Shown in pieces: positions 25,364 to 36,375 of a DNA stretch of 64,000 nt (the first letter of the stretch is position 1; every line of letters begins with the position of its first letter). This stretch comes from Modestobacter sp. VKM Ac-2986 (GTDB lineage Bacteria > Actinomycetota > Actinomycetes > Mycobacteriales > Geodermatophilaceae), in the NCBI RefSeq assembly GCF_026967795.1, contig NZ_JAPVBH010000004.1:434001-498000 (forward strand), given 5' to 3'. The notes under the pieces were generated by a model. The model was not told the DNA's origin and did not search any database. It worked only from the letters and a program-made list of their open reading frames with translations. Position numbers and translations under genes: made by a program.

Positions 25364-26662
25364 ATGCGCCTGTCCCCGCCGCTGCGCCGACGAGCCGCCG
25401 TGCTGCTCGTGGCCGGGGCCGTGACGCTCGGCCCGGCCGGCCCCGCCGCCGCCCAGGGCGCCGGGCTGGCGGTCGACCCGTCGGCCCCCACGCCGACCGC
25501 CCCCTTCGCCGGTCCCCCGCCGCAGGGGGCCGCCCCCGACGGCAGCACCGTGGGCGGGGCCGCGCTGGCCACCCGCGACCTGGTGACCGTGCCCGGCGCC
25601 CCGCCGCTGCCCGAGGGCATCGACGCCCGCGGCTGGCTGGTCGCCGACGCCGGTACCGGCCAGGTGCTCGGCGCGCGCGACCCGCACGGGCGCTACTACC
25701 CGGCGAGCACGCTGAAGACCCTCACCCTGCTCACCCTGGCGCCGGTGCTCGACCGGGGGCAGGTCGTCGAGGGCACCACCGAGGACGAGGCGATGGAGGG
25801 CAGCCGGGTCGGGCTGGTGCGCGGCGGCCGGTACCCGGTCGACCTGCTGTTCCGGGCGCTGGTGATGCAGTCGGGCAACGACGCGGCCAACGCCCTGGCC
25901 CGCACCGCCGGCGGGGTGCCGGCCACGCTCGCCGCGATGAACCGCACGGCCGCCGAGCTGGGCGCCTTCGACACCGTCGCGGGCACGCCGTCCGGGCTCG
26001 ACGTCGCCGGGCAGTCCTCCTCGCCCTACGACCTGGCGCTGATCATGCGCCGGCTGGTCGAGGACCCCTACGCCCGCGACGTGCTGCAGACCCGGGTCGC
26101 CGACATCCCCGGCGTGCCCGGGAGGGCCCTGGGCTACCAGATCCAGAACCAGGACACCCTGCTCGCCGACTACCCCGGCACGCTGGGCGGCAAGACCGGG
26201 TTCACCGACGCCGCCCGGCACACCTTCGTCGCCGCGGTCGAGCGGGACGGCCGGCGACTGGTGGTCAGCCTGATGCAGGCCGAGCGCCGTCCGGTGCACG
26301 AGCTGGAGCAGGCGGAGCGGCTGCTGGACTGGGGCTTCGCCACCCCGGCGGCGGCGGGCGGGGTGGGCCGGCTGGTCGACCCCGCGGAGGCCGCACGGCT
26401 CACCGCCCCGCCGCCGAGCCCGACCCCGACCCGCGCCGCCCCGAGCGCGGTGGCCGCGGCGCCGACCCCTCCCCCGGTGACGGCTCCCCAGGTCGCGACC
26501 CGGTCCGTGGAGAGCCCGCTGGTGCCGGTCGGTCTCGCCGTCGGGGCACTCGCGGTCGTGACCGCCACGTTGGTGGGGCGGCACCGGGCGCGGCGGCGGC
26601 CGGTGCCGGCACCCGGTGGTGCGGTCAGGCGTCCTCCGACGGGTGCCGGCGACCCGCGCTGA
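25364..26662 (+). CDS. D-alanyl-D-alanine carboxypeptidase (peptidase S11, membrane-anchored)
   Basis: The product trims the terminal D-Ala from peptidoglycan stem peptides outside the cell. The 432-residue protein has a signal peptide (RRRAAVLLVAGAVTLG, AxA site near 30) and a Pro-rich segment. The penicillin-binding motifs are ASTLK (about 107-111), SGND and GGKTGF. A Pro/Ala/Thr-rich stretch leads to a C-terminal helix (VGLAVGALAVVTATLVG) and a basic tail, so it is anchored in the membrane. The last 38 bases overlap the convergent YihY gene. Confidence 0.93.
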   Translation: MRLSPPLRRRAAVLLVAGAVTLGPAGPAAAQGAGLAVDPSAPTPTAPFAGPPPQGAAPDGSTVGGAALATRDLVTVPGAPPLPEGIDARGWLVADAGTGQVLGARDPHGRYYPASTLKTLTLLTLAPVLDRGQVVEGTTEDEAMEGSRVGLVRGGRYPVDLLFRALVMQSGNDAANALARTAGGVPATLAAMNRTAAELGAFDTVAGTPSGLDVAGQSSSPYDLALIMRRLVEDPYARDVLQTRVADIPGVPGRALGYQIQNQDTLLADYPGTLGGKTGFTDAARHTFVAAVERDGRRLVVSLMQAERRPVHELEQAERLLDWGFATPAAAGGVGRLVDPAEAARLTAPPPSPTPTRAAPSAVAAAPTPPPVTAPQVATRSVESPLVPVGLAVGALAVVTATLVGRHRARRRPVPAPGGAVRRPPTGAGDPR

Positions 26663-27734
26663 CCGCCCGCCGGCCGGCCAGCCGGGGGGCCAGCCGGCTG
26701 CCCACCGCCCCCGCCACCACGCCGGCGCCCAGCAGGCCCAGCGCCAGCCGCACCGGTGACGGGCCGGGGCCGCGCTCGTCGACCCGCGCCACCTCCGGCA
26801 GCGGGGTCGGCCCGGCCGGCCCGGACGGGACGAGGGTGGAGGCGTGCTCGATCGAGCGGATGGTCGCCGTCCACGAGGCGGTGAAGAAGGCGAACCGCGC
26901 GACGACGTTGATCCACACGACCAGCCCGACGAAGCTGCCGAGGGTCTGCGCGGTCACGTTCTGCCCGATCCGGCCCAGATACCAGTTGCCGACCAGCTTG
27001 AGCACCTCGAACCCGACCGCCCCGAAGACCGCCCCGGGCAGCAGCTGCCGGACGCCGAAGGGGTTGTCGGGCACGCCCTTGAGCACCCAGAGGAAGACCA
27101 GGGTGTCCCCCACCAGCGCCAGCCCGATCGCCAGGCCACCGGTGAGCAGGGAGGAGCCGGGCTGCTCGGCCAGGCCCAGCAGGTCCAGCACCCGGGACGA
27201 CGCGGCGGTGGCGCCGGCGGTCAGCGCGATGCTCAGCGCCCCGGCCGCACCGAGACCGAGCAGGGCGCCGAGGTCCTTGAGCCGGTCGCCCAGGAAGTCG
27301 GGCGGGTCGGGTCGGCCGCGCCAGACGACGTCCATGCCGACCCGCAGCTTGTCCATCGCGCCCAGCCCGACGAGCAGGAAGCCGGCCAGGCCGACCAGCC
27401 CGAAGGTGCCGGCGCTGTCGACCGCGCCGTTGACCTGGTCGGCCAGCTGACGGCCGGTGTCACCGGGCACCGCGTCGCGGATGCCGGACACCAGCTGGTC
27501 CTCCAGCAGCGGGTCCCCGCGCAGCACGAAGCCGGCCACCGCGGCCACCAGCAGCAGGACCGGGAAGAGCGCCAGGAACACGTAGTAGGTGACCCCGGCG
27601 GCCAGGACGTCGCCCTGGGCCCGGTTGTAGTGCCCGCCGGCGTGCACCAGGTGGTCCAGCCACGGACGGCGGTCGCGCTGGCGCCGCAGCAGCCCCTTGG
27701 CGGCGCCGACGACGCGGCCGATCGGGTTGCTCAC
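26625..27734 (-). CDS. YihY/BrkB-family inner membrane protein
   Basis: The 369-residue protein has six membrane helices in the YihY/virulence-factor-BrkB pattern. The family features AAGVTYYVFLALFPVLLLVA and WYLGRIG are present, as are a GLVVWINVVAR-type helix and an extra C-terminal helix (LALGLLGAGVVAGAVG). The older RNase BN label for this family is wrong; its function is unknown. It follows the LigT-like gene on the same strand after a hairpin. Its coding end overlaps the carboxypeptidase gene tail-to-tail by 38 bp. Confidence 0.9.
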   Translation of the reverse strand: MSNPIGRVVGAAKGLLRRQRDRRPWLDHLVHAGGHYNRAQGDVLAAGVTYYVFLALFPVLLLVAAVAGFVLRGDPLLEDQLVSGIRDAVPGDTGRQLADQVNGAVDSAGTFGLVGLAGFLLVGLGAMDKLRVGMDVVWRGRPDPPDFLGDRLKDLGALLGLGAAGALSIALTAGATAASSRVLDLLGLAEQPGSSLLTGGLAIGLALVGDTLVFLWVLKGVPDNPFGVRQLLPGAVFGAVGFEVLKLVGNWYLGRIGQNVTAQTLGSFVGLVVWINVVARFAFFTASWTATIRSIEHASTLVPSGPAGPTPLPEVARVDERGPGPSPVRLALGLLGAGVVAGAVGSRLAPRLAGRRAVSAGRRHPSEDA

Positions 27735-27756
27735 CGGGCCGAGTCTGGCCGGTGGA

Positions 27757-27777
27757 CCCGGCCGGCGCCCGGCCGGG
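27757..27777 (-). terminator. hairpin between the LigT-like and YihY genes
   Basis: A perfect 9-bp stem cccggccgg/ccggccggg with a CGC loop starts 16 bases past the LigT-like stop. Confidence 0.6.
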
Positions 27778-27792
27778 ACCGCGCCGGAGGGG

Positions 27793-29432
<1,640 letters not shown>

Positions 29433-30557
29433 TCAGGCTCCGGCGACACCGGCCGAGGCGCTGGTCAGGACCTCGTCCAGCGCGGCGAGGAAGACGTCGT
29501 CCTCGCCCTTGCTGCCCACGGTGACCCGCAGCCCCTCGCCGGGGAACGGGCGGGTGATCACCGCGCGCGCCTCCAGGGCCGCGGCGACCTCGACGGTGCG
29601 CTCGCCCAGCGGCAGCCAGACGAAGTTGGCCTGGCTGTCGGCGACGGCGACCCCGCGCGCACGCAGCTCCGCGGTGAGCCGGGTGCGCTCGGTGGTGACC
29701 GTGGCGACGCGCTCGCGGACCTCGTCCTCGCTGGCCAGCGCGGCGACCGCGGCGGCCTGGGCGAGGGTGGAGACGCTGAAGGGCACCAGCGTGCGGCGGA
29801 CGGCGTCGGCCACGGCCGGGTCCTCGGCGATGAGGTAGCCGACCCGGAGCCCGGCCAGCCCCCACGCCTTGGAGAACGTGCGCAGCACGGCGACGTTGGG
29901 GCGCCCGCGCATCAGCTCGACGCCGTCGGGCACTCCTGCGTCGGTGACGAACTCGCGGTAGGCCTCGTCCAGCACGACCAGGGTGTCGGCGGGCACGGCG
30001 TCCAGGAACGTCTCCAGCTCCGCGCGGCGCACCGCCGTCCCGGTGGGGTTGTTCGGGTTGCAGACGAACACCAGCCGGGTGGTCTCGTCGACCGCGGCGG
30101 CCAGGGCGGTGAGGTCGAAGGTGTCCGCCGTCCCGCCCGGGGTGCCCGGGACCAGCGGCACCTGCTGGGTGCGCCCGCCGGCGACCTGGGCCAGCAGCGG
30201 GTACATCTCGAAGGAGCGCCAGCCGAAGGCGATGGCGGTGCCCGGGTCGACGAAGGCCTGGGTGAGCTGCTGGCAGACCGTCACCGCACCGCAGCCCAGG
30301 GCCAGCTGCCCCGGGTCGACGTCGTAGCGGTCGGCCAGCGCGCGGGTGAGCACCGCGGCGCCGTTGTCGGGGTACCGGGTGGTCTCGGCGGCGGTGGCGG
30401 CGATCGCGGCCAGGACGGCGGGCAGCGGCGGGAACGGCAGCTCGTTGCTGGCCAGCTTCACCGCCGTGGGCACACCGATCTCGCGGGCCAGGTCGGCGGC
30501 GTTGCGGCCGGGCCGGTAGGCCGGCATCGCGGCCACTGCGGGACGTGCGCTGACCAC
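29433..30557 (-). CDS. hisC: histidinol-phosphate / aromatic aminotransferase (PLP)
   Basis: The 374-residue class I/II aminotransferase has LASNELPFPPLPAV near the start, VFVCNPNNPTGTA, LDEAYREF, the PLP-lysine segment TFSKAWGLAGLRVGY and a C-terminal substrate arginine in GLRVTVG. The GTG start has AGGAGGAG upstream. It is not in a histidine operon; in actinobacteria such stand-alone copies may use aromatic 2-oxo acids (PatA-like). Its coupling to trpS fits aromatic amino acid metabolism. The exact substrate is open. Confidence 0.87.
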   Translation of the reverse strand: MVSARPAVAAMPAYRPGRNAADLAREIGVPTAVKLASNELPFPPLPAVLAAIAATAAETTRYPDNGAAVLTRALADRYDVDPGQLALGCGAVTVCQQLTQAFVDPGTAIAFGWRSFEMYPLLAQVAGGRTQQVPLVPGTPGGTADTFDLTALAAAVDETTRLVFVCNPNNPTGTAVRRAELETFLDAVPADTLVVLDEAYREFVTDAGVPDGVELMRGRPNVAVLRTFSKAWGLAGLRVGYLIAEDPAVADAVRRTLVPFSVSTLAQAAAVAALASEDEVRERVATVTTERTRLTAELRARGVAVADSQANFVWLPLGERTVEVAAALEARAVITRPFPGEGLRVTVGSKGEDDVFLAALDEVLTSASAGVAGA

Positions 30558-30607
30558 GAGGGGCTCCTCCTGCGCGCGGTGAGCCGCATCCCGGGCGGGG
30601 TGCTGTC

Positions 30608-30613
30608 TAGGCT
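30608..30613 (+). promoter_or_regulatory. -10 hexamer TAGGCT, leaderless promoter of galE
   Basis: TAGGCT, six bases, then ATG. No ribosome-binding site is visible before the ATG. Confidence 0.55.
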
Positions 30614-30619
30614 CGCACC

Positions 30620-31573
30620 ATGCGCGTTCTCGTCACCGGCGGAGCCGGGTACATCGGCAGCGTAGTCACCGCTGCCCTGCTGGAGTCCGGCCACGAGGTC
30701 ACCGTCCTCGACGACCTGTCCACCGGGCACGAGGACGCCGTCCCCGCCGGTGCCCGCCTCGTGCAGGCCTCCCTGCACGACTCGGCGCCGGTGCTGGCCG
30801 AGGTGCGGCCCGAGGCGGTGCTGCACTTCGCCGCCAAGAGCCTCGTCGGGGAGAGCCAGGTCGCCCCGGAGCTGTACTGGCAGAACAACGTCGGGGGCTC
30901 CCTGGCGCTGCTGGAGGCCATGCGCGCCGCCGACTGCCGCCGCATCGTCTTCTCCTCCACCGCGGCCACCTACGGCGAGCCCGAGGAGGTGCCGATCCTG
31001 GAGACCGCGCCGACCCGGCCGACCAACACCTACGGCGCCAGCAAGCTCGCCGTCGACGCGATGCTGACCTCCTACGCCACCGCCTACGACTTCGCCGCGG
31101 TGAGCCTGCGGTACTTCAACGTCGGCGGCGCGGCCTACGGCGTCGGCGAGCGGCACGCCACCGAGACCCACCTCATCCCGATCGCCCTGCAGGTCGCCGC
31201 GGGCACCCGCGAGTCGCTCACCGTCTACGGGTCGGACTACCCGACGCCCGACGGCACCTGCATCCGCGACTACGTGCACGTCACCGACCTCGCCGCCGCG
31301 CACCTGCTGGCACTGCCCGCACCGGCGGCCGGTGAGCACCGCATCTACAACCTGGGCAGCGGCACCGGGTTCTCGGTGCAGGAGATGGTCGACGCCGTCC
31401 GCACCGTCACCGGGCACGAGCTGCCGGTGGTCATGGGCGAGCGCCGGGCCGGTGACCCCGCGCGCCTGGTGGCCAGCTCGGCGAAGATCCGGTCCGACCT
31501 CGGCTGGGTCCCGCAGCACACCGACCTGACCGAGATCGTCTCCGACGCCTGGTCGTTCGTGCAGTCCCGCTGA
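30620..31573 (+). CDS. galE: UDP-glucose 4-epimerase
   Basis: The product interconverts UDP-glucose and UDP-galactose for cell-envelope glycans. The 317-residue SDR-family protein begins [14 protein letters not shown] (NAD-binding GxxGxxG) and has [10 protein letters not shown], the serine region [10 protein letters not shown] and the catalytic YGASK (Tyr-x3-Lys). YFNVGGA and the C-terminal [14 protein letters not shown] are typical of GalE. It is slightly shorter than E. coli GalE (338). It is monocistronic, with its own leaderless promoter and a strong terminator. Confidence 0.94.
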   Translation: MRVLVTGGAGYIGSVVTAALLESGHEVTVLDDLSTGHEDAVPAGARLVQASLHDSAPVLAEVRPEAVLHFAAKSLVGESQVAPELYWQNNVGGSLALLEAMRAADCRRIVFSSTAATYGEPEEVPILETAPTRPTNTYGASKLAVDAMLTSYATAYDFAAVSLRYFNVGGAAYGVGERHATETHLIPIALQVAAGTRESLTVYGSDYPTPDGTCIRDYVHVTDLAAAHLLALPAPAAGEHRIYNLGSGTGFSVQEMVDAVRTVTGHELPVVMGERRAGDPARLVASSAKIRSDLGWVPQHTDLTEIVSDAWSFVQSR

Positions 31574-31577
31574 ACCA

Positions 31578-31608
31578 GCCCGCCGCCCGGGCCGTGCCCG
31601 GGCGGCGG
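31578..31608. terminator. bidirectional terminator between galE and the CBS-domain gene
   Basis: A perfect 14-bp stem cccgccgcccgggc/gcccgggcggcggg with a CGT loop lies between two convergent stop codons. Confidence 0.8.
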
Positions 31609-31610
31609 GG

Positions 31611-32936
31611 CTAGCCGGCCGCGACCTCGGTGGCGGCGTCCTCGTCGACCGGCTGCGGGGCGGCACCGACGGAGATGCGGGCGATCCGCCGGCCGTCGAG
31701 CTCCAGGACGGTGAGCGTGCGGCCCTCGACGGTGACGACGTCCCCGACCACGGGCAGCCGGCCCAACCGGGCGAGCACGAACCCGGCCACCGTCTCGTAG
31801 GGCCCCTCGGGCAGCTGCACGCCGGTGGCCCCGGCGAAGTCGTCGAGGTTGAGCAGCCCGTCGACCTCGTGCGGCCCCTCGGCCGGCTCGTCGGTGTCGG
31901 TGGTGACGTCGTCGTCGTACTCGTCGTAGATGTCGCCGATGACCTCCTCGATGAGGTCCTCGAGGGTGACGATGCCGTCGGTGCCGCCGTACTCGTCGAC
32001 CACGATCGCGAAGTGCTGGTTCTCCCGGCGCATCCCCGACAGCGCGGTGAGCACCCCGACGGTGCCGGGCAGCCGCTTCACCTCGCGCGCCAGGTCGCCC
32101 ACGGTCGCCGCGCGCCCGGCGGCGTGGGTGGGCAGGAACAGGTCGCGCACGTGCACGAAGCCCACCACGTCGTCCTCGCTGCGCCCGGCGACCGGGTACC
32201 GCGACCAGCTGGAGTCCGCGACCTGCCTGGCCGCGCGGCTGGCGGTCATCGAGGCGTCCAGGAAGTGGACCTCCGTGCGCGGGGTCATCACCTCGCGGAC
32301 CTCGCGGTCACCGGCGCGGAAGACCTCGTCGATCAGCCGGCGCTCGTCGCTGGACAGCGACTCGTGCGCGGCGACCAGGTCGCGCAGCTCCTCCTGGCTG
32401 ATCGACTCACCGCTGGCCTTCGGGTCCCCGCCCAGCAGCCGGACGAGCAGGTCGGTGGAGCGGGACAGGAACCAGATGATCGGGCGGAACAGCTTGGCGA
32501 TCGCGTTCAGCGGGGCGGCGACGACCAGCGAGAAGCCCTCGGCGCGCTGCAGCGCCAGCCGCTTGGGGGTCAGCTCACCGACCACCAGCGACAGGTAGCT
32601 GATGACGATCGTGACCAGCACGAAGGCCAGCGGGTCGGCCACGCCCGGGCCGACGCCCCGGGCGACCAGGAACTCGGCCAGCGGGCCCGACAGCGTGCTC
32701 GCACCGAACGCGGCGGAGAAGAACCCGGCCAGGGTGACGCCGACCTGGACGGCGGCGAGGAACTGGTTCGGGTCACCCAGCAGCTTGTTGAGGGCCTGTC
32801 CGCGGCGGCCGGTCTCGGCCAGCGCGCGGACCTGCGACTCGCGGAGGGACACCAGGGCGATCTCGGCGCCGGAGAAGGCGCCACCGATCAGCACGAAGGC
32901 GAAGACCATGACGATGTTGAGCCAGACGTCGCTCAC
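31611..32936 (-). CDS. CorC/HlyC-type membrane protein with DUF21 and CBS pair
   Basis: The 441-residue protein begins with a DUF21/CNNM membrane domain (about 1-200, four helices; SGAEIALVSLRESQVRAL is the conserved re-entrant start). A CBS pair follows (about 205-335, with VMTPRTEVHFLD and FAIVVDEYGGTDGIVTLEDL), then a CorC_HlyC domain (about 345-430). The family is linked to Mg2+/Co2+ efflux or resistance; the hemolysin label is historical. The GTG start has TTGGAGGAG ten bases upstream. It stands alone, convergent with galE. Confidence 0.92.
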   Translation of the reverse strand: MSDVWLNIVMVFAFVLIGGAFSGAEIALVSLRESQVRALAETGRRGQALNKLLGDPNQFLAAVQVGVTLAGFFSAAFGASTLSGPLAEFLVARGVGPGVADPLAFVLVTIVISYLSLVVGELTPKRLALQRAEGFSLVVAAPLNAIAKLFRPIIWFLSRSTDLLVRLLGGDPKASGESISQEELRDLVAAHESLSSDERRLIDEVFRAGDREVREVMTPRTEVHFLDASMTASRAARQVADSSWSRYPVAGRSEDDVVGFVHVRDLFLPTHAAGRAATVGDLAREVKRLPGTVGVLTALSGMRRENQHFAIVVDEYGGTDGIVTLEDLIEEVIGDIYDEYDDDVTTDTDEPAEGPHEVDGLLNLDDFAGATGVQLPEGPYETVAGFVLARLGRLPVVGDVVTVEGRTLTVLELDGRRIARISVGAAPQPVDEDAATEVAAG

Positions 32937-33129
32937 GAGCGGCGTGCTCCTCCAAGGGTGGGGTGCGCCGGGGACGTCCCCGACCGGTCCACGGTAGTGG
33001 CTGCGCCGGTGCGCGGCCCTCGGTCCTCAACGGCGGGCACCCGCCCGGGTGTTCCCGGCCCCGCCCACCGTGGCCCGCCGGCCGCCTACCCTTGCCCCGT
33101 ACCGACCGGCCCGAGGCGAGGACCACAGC

Positions 33130-33951
33130 GTGCGCACCCTGCTGACCGCGCTCCCCCGGCGGGTGTGGCTGCCCCTGCTCGTCGCCCTCGCCGTGGCCAC
33201 CGTCGCGCTGGGGGTCCTGCTGACCGGCTGGGACGACGCGGCGCCCCGGCCTGCCGCCGCACCGGCCCCCACGTCGTCGGCCGCGGCCACCCCCACCCCC
33301 GTGCCGTCGTCGTCGGCCGTCCCGCCGTCCTCGGCTCCGGCGACGTCGGCCGTCCCGGCGACGTCCGCTGCTCCGCCGTCCACCTCGGCCGCGCCGGTGA
33401 CCACCGCCCGGGCCTCGACCACCCCGGCGCCGCGGAGCACCAGCCGCCCGCCGGCACCGGCCACCTCGACCCCGCCCGCACCTCCCCCGCCACCGGCCCC
33501 GGCCCCGCCACCCCCGCCACCCCCGCCGCCGCCACCCCCGCCGCCGCCCGCACGGGCCGCGCCCGCACCAGCCGCGCCCGGACCCGAGGGGCAGGTGCTC
33601 GCGCTGGTCAACGCCGCGCGCGCGGACGCCGGGTGCGGTCCGGTGACCGCGGACGGCGGGCTGGCCGGGGTGGCCCGCGCGCACAGCGCCGACATGCGGG
33701 ACCGCGGCTACTTCTCCCACACCGACCCCGAGGGCCGCTCGCCGTTCGACCGCGCCGCGCAGGCGGGGGTCGGCAACGCGCGGGCGGAGAACATCGCCCG
33801 CGGCCAGCCCGACGCCGGCGCCGTCGTCCGCGCGTGGCTGGACAGCCCCGGCCACCGGCAGAACGTCCTGGAGTGCTCGTACTCGACGATGGGCCTGGGC
33901 GTGGCCACCGGCGCCGGCGGCCCCTGGTGGACCCAGCTCTTCGGCGTCTGA
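33130..33951 (+). CDS. membrane-anchored CAP/SCP-domain protein with Pro-rich spacer
   Basis: The 273-residue protein has an N-terminal helix (VWLPLLVALAVATVALGVLL). A spacer of about 115 residues follows, made of Ala, Ser, Thr and Pro and ending in a run of roughly 18 prolines. A CAP domain begins near residue 155 with LALVNAARADAGCGPV and holds YFSHTDPEGRSPFDRA, ARAENIARG and SPGHRQNVL. Bacterial CAP proteins are extracellular with unclear function. I chose the GTG preceded by GAGGCGAGGA; the open frame extends 81 bases further upstream without a better start. It is monocistronic and followed by a strong hairpin. Confidence 0.88.
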   Translation: MRTLLTALPRRVWLPLLVALAVATVALGVLLTGWDDAAPRPAAAPAPTSSAAATPTPVPSSSAVPPSSAPATSAVPATSAAPPSTSAAPVTTARASTTPAPRSTSRPPAPATSTPPAPPPPPAPAPPPPPPPPPPPPPPPARAAPAPAAPGPEGQVLALVNAARADAGCGPVTADGGLAGVARAHSADMRDRGYFSHTDPEGRSPFDRAAQAGVGNARAENIARGQPDAGAVVRAWLDSPGHRQNVLECSYSTMGLGVATGAGGPWWTQLFGV

Positions 33952-33967
33952 CGCCCCGTCCCACGGG

Positions 33968-34011
33968 GACCACCTCGGGACGGTGACGGTCAGCGGGAGC
34001 CCGAGGTGGTC
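33968..34011 (+). terminator. hairpin after the CAP-domain gene
   Basis: A perfect 12-bp stem gaccacctcggg/cccgaggtggtc with a 20-base loop. Confidence 0.65.
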
Positions 34012-34028
34012 ACCGGACCCGGACGCAG

Positions 34029-34064
34029 AGCGGCCCCCTCGACCGGGTGGTCGAGGGGGCCGCT
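34029..34064 (-). terminator. terminator of icd
   Basis: A perfect 16-bp stem (agcggccccctcgacc paired with ggtcgagggggccgct) with loop GGGT lies 14 bases past the icd stop. Confidence 0.8.
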
Positions 34065-34078
34065 GTGCGTGAGGAGGC

Positions 34079-35293
34079 CTACGCCATGGCCTTCTGCAGG
34101 TTGGCGTCGATGGCCGCCAGGAAGTCCTGGGTGGTCAGCCACGGGGCGTCCTTGCTGATCAGCAGGGCGAGGTCCTTGGTCATCTGACCGCTCTCGACGG
34201 TCTCGATGCAGACCCGCTCGAGGGTCTCGGCGAACCGGGTGACCTCGGGGGTGCCGTCGAGCACGCCACGGTGGGCCAGGCCCCGGGTCCAGGCGAAGAT
34301 CGACGCGATCGGGTTCGTCGAGGTCTCCTTGCCGGCCTGGTGCTGGCGGTAGTGCCGGGTGACCGTGCCGTGCGCGGCCTCGGCCTCGACGGTCTTGCCG
34401 TCCGGGGTGGCCAGCACCGAGGTCATCAGGCCGAGGGAGCCGAAGCCCTGGGCCACGGTGTCGGACTGCACGTCACCGTCGTAGTTCTTGCACGCCCAGA
34501 CGTAGCCGCCGTCCCACTTGAGGGAGGCCGCGACCATGTCGTCGATGAGCCGGTGCTCGTAGGTGATCCCGGCGGCGTCGAACTGCTCCTTGAACTCCGC
34601 CTGGAAGACCTCCTCGAAGATGTCCTTGAACCGGCCGTCGTAGGCCTTGAGGATCGTGTTCTTCGTGGACAGGTAGACCGGCAGGCCACGGTTGAGCCCG
34701 TAGTTCAGCGAGGCCCGCGCGAAGTCGTAGATCGACGCGTCGAGGTTGTACATCGACAGCGAGACACCGGCGCCCGGGGCCTGGAAGACCTCGCGCTCGA
34801 TCGGCTCGCCGCCGTCCTCGGGGGTGAAGACGACCTTCAGCGTGCCCGCGGTGGGGAACGTGAAGTCGGTGGCGCGGTACTGGTCGCCGTAGGCGTGGCG
34901 GCCGATGATGATCGGCTTGGTCCAGCCCGGCACCAGGCGCGGCACGTTGGACATGATGATCGGCTCGCGGAAGATGACGCCGCCGAGGATGTTGCGGATC
35001 GTCCCGTTCGGGGAGCGCCACATCTTCTTCAGGCCGAACTCCTCGACCCGCGCCTCGTCCGGGGTGATCGTGGCGCACTTGACGCCCACGCCGTGCTGCT
35101 TGATGGCGTTGGCGGCGTCGATCGTGACCTGGTCGTCGGTCGCGTCGCGGTTCTCCATGCCCAGGTCGTAGTACTCGAGGTCGACGTCGAGGTACGGGAG
35201 GATCAGCTGGTCCTTGATGAACTGCCAGATGATGCGGGTCATCTCGTCGCCGTCGAGCTCGACGACCTTGCCCTCGACCTTGATCTTGCTCAC
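34079..35293 (-). CDS. icd: isocitrate dehydrogenase (NADP+)
   Basis: The product oxidises isocitrate to 2-oxoglutarate in the TCA cycle. The 404-residue protein is the eukaryote-like homodimeric form (IDH type II): [18 protein letters not shown] at the start, [26 protein letters not shown] and YDGDVQSD. These are not the E. coli-type features. The GTG start has AAGGGAG eight bases before it. It lies downstream of mdh, separated by a hairpin element that may insulate the two. The sucCD genes of the same cycle are 8 kb away on the same strand. Confidence 0.96.
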   Translation of the reverse strand: MSKIKVEGKVVELDGDEMTRIIWQFIKDQLILPYLDVDLEYYDLGMENRDATDDQVTIDAANAIKQHGVGVKCATITPDEARVEEFGLKKMWRSPNGTIRNILGGVIFREPIIMSNVPRLVPGWTKPIIIGRHAYGDQYRATDFTFPTAGTLKVVFTPEDGGEPIEREVFQAPGAGVSLSMYNLDASIYDFARASLNYGLNRGLPVYLSTKNTILKAYDGRFKDIFEEVFQAEFKEQFDAAGITYEHRLIDDMVAASLKWDGGYVWACKNYDGDVQSDTVAQGFGSLGLMTSVLATPDGKTVEAEAAHGTVTRHYRQHQAGKETSTNPIASIFAWTRGLAHRGVLDGTPEVTRFAETLERVCIETVESGQMTKDLALLISKDAPWLTTQDFLAAIDANLQKAMA

Positions 35294-35315
35294 GTGGTTC
35301 TCCCTTTTCGCTCAT

Positions 35316-35370
35316 GGCCCCGCTGCAGGGTCCCGCCGCGAGCCTGCGAGCGGTGGGGGCAGCGGGGTCC
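35316..35370 (-). repeat. dispersed hairpin element between mdh and icd
   Basis: A 9-bp perfect outer stem (ccccgctgc/gcagcgggg) surrounds the family core ccgccgcgag...gcgagcggtggg. It starts five bases past the mdh stop on the minus strand, with AAGGAC on the gene-proximal side. Confidence 0.7.
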
Positions 35371-35374
35371 TTCT

Positions 35375-36328
35375 TCAGAGGTCGGCTACGTCGGCCTGCT
35401 TGGAGCGCACGGCGTCCGCCGCCTCGCGCAGGCCTGCCAGCTCACTGTCGGACAGGTCGCCCTCGACGACCCTCCGGACACCCTCGCGGCCGATCTCGGC
35501 CTCGACCCCCAGGTAGACCCCGGAGATCCCGTACTCGCCGTCGACCCACGCGCACACCGGCATGACCGCACCGGAGTCCTCGATGACCGCGCGCGCCATG
35601 CGGGCAGCAGCGGCAGAGGGGGCGAAGTAGGCCGATCCGGTCTTCAGCAGCGCGACCACCTCGGCGCCGCCGTTGCGGGTGCGCTCCACCAGGTGCGCGA
35701 TCCGGTCGGGGCTGAGCACGTCGGCCAGCGGGCGGCCGTCGACGGTGCAGCGCGAGGGGACGGGGACCATCGTGTCGCCGTGCGAGCCCAGCGTCAGGGT
35801 GCGCACCGAGCTCACCGGCACCCCCAGCTCCTCGGCCACGTTGTGGGTGAACCGGGCGGTGTCGAGCATCCCGGCCTGGCCCATCACGCGGCCGCGCGGG
35901 AAGCCGGTGGCCAGCTGGGCCAGCGCGGTCATCTCGTCCAGCGGGTTGGAGACCACGATGACCACCGCGTCGGGCGAGGTGCGCGCGACGTTCTCGGCGA
36001 CCGTGCGCACGATGCCGGCGTTGGTCTCCAGGAGGTCCATCCGGCTCATCCCCGGCTTGCGCGGCAGCCCGGCGGTGATGACGACGACGTCGGAGTCCTC
36101 CGTGCCGTCGTAGGACCCACCGCCGACGCCCACGACCCGGGTGCCGAAGCCCTCGATGGCGCGCGACTGGTTGATGTCGAGCGCGAGCCCCTCGGGGCGG
36201 CCCTCCACGATGTCGGTGAGCACGACGCTGTCGAACACGTCGTACTCAGCCAGCCGCAGCGCGGTCGTCGAGCCGTAGAAGCCGGCACCGACGACGGTCA
36301 CCTTGCCGTTCCGGGCCCGATCCGCCAT
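35375..36328 (-). CDS. mdh: malate dehydrogenase (lactate/malate dehydrogenase family)
   Basis: The 317-residue NAD-dependent enzyme resembles the LDH-like malate dehydrogenases (MDH3): VTVVGAGFYGSTTALRLAE binds NAD, and SDVVVITAGLPRKPGMSRMD carries the substrate-loop arginines (split by the loop). VVSNPLDEMT and the catalytic histidine motif GSHGDTMVP follow. The Asn-Pro-Leu-Asp segment and the R-x-D-L step favour malate over lactate. The ATG is seven bases after TAGGTT, so the mRNA is probably leaderless. It is followed by a hairpin and icd. Confidence 0.93.
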   Translation of the reverse strand: MADRARNGKVTVVGAGFYGSTTALRLAEYDVFDSVVLTDIVEGRPEGLALDINQSRAIEGFGTRVVGVGGGSYDGTEDSDVVVITAGLPRKPGMSRMDLLETNAGIVRTVAENVARTSPDAVVIVVSNPLDEMTALAQLATGFPRGRVMGQAGMLDTARFTHNVAEELGVPVSSVRTLTLGSHGDTMVPVPSRCTVDGRPLADVLSPDRIAHLVERTRNGGAEVVALLKTGSAYFAPSAAAARMARAVIEDSGAVMPVCAWVDGEYGISGVYLGVEAEIGREGVRRVVEGDLSDSELAGLREAADAVRSKQADVADL

Positions 36329-36335
36329 GCCCGCC

Positions 36336-36341
36336 AACCTA
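36336..36341 (-). promoter_or_regulatory. -10 hexamer TAGGTT, leaderless promoter of mdh
   Basis: TAGGTT, seven bases, then ATG on the minus strand. No ribosome-binding site is seen. Confidence 0.5.
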
Positions 36342-36375
36342 GCCCGGGGCACGGTCGGGTGGCCATGCGGCCCGG

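Noticed and set aside
23978-26584. 868-residue frame extending the BMP lipoprotein gene far upstream
   Set aside because: The upstream part runs through the divergent promoter region and the carboxypeptidase gene; the signal peptide and lipobox place the true start at about 25060.
33240-33570. Pro/Ala/Ser/Thr-coding tract before the CAP domain as a possible frameshift or non-coding gap
   Set aside because: The frame is continuous into an intact CAP domain and such spacers are common in anchored actinobacterial surface proteins.
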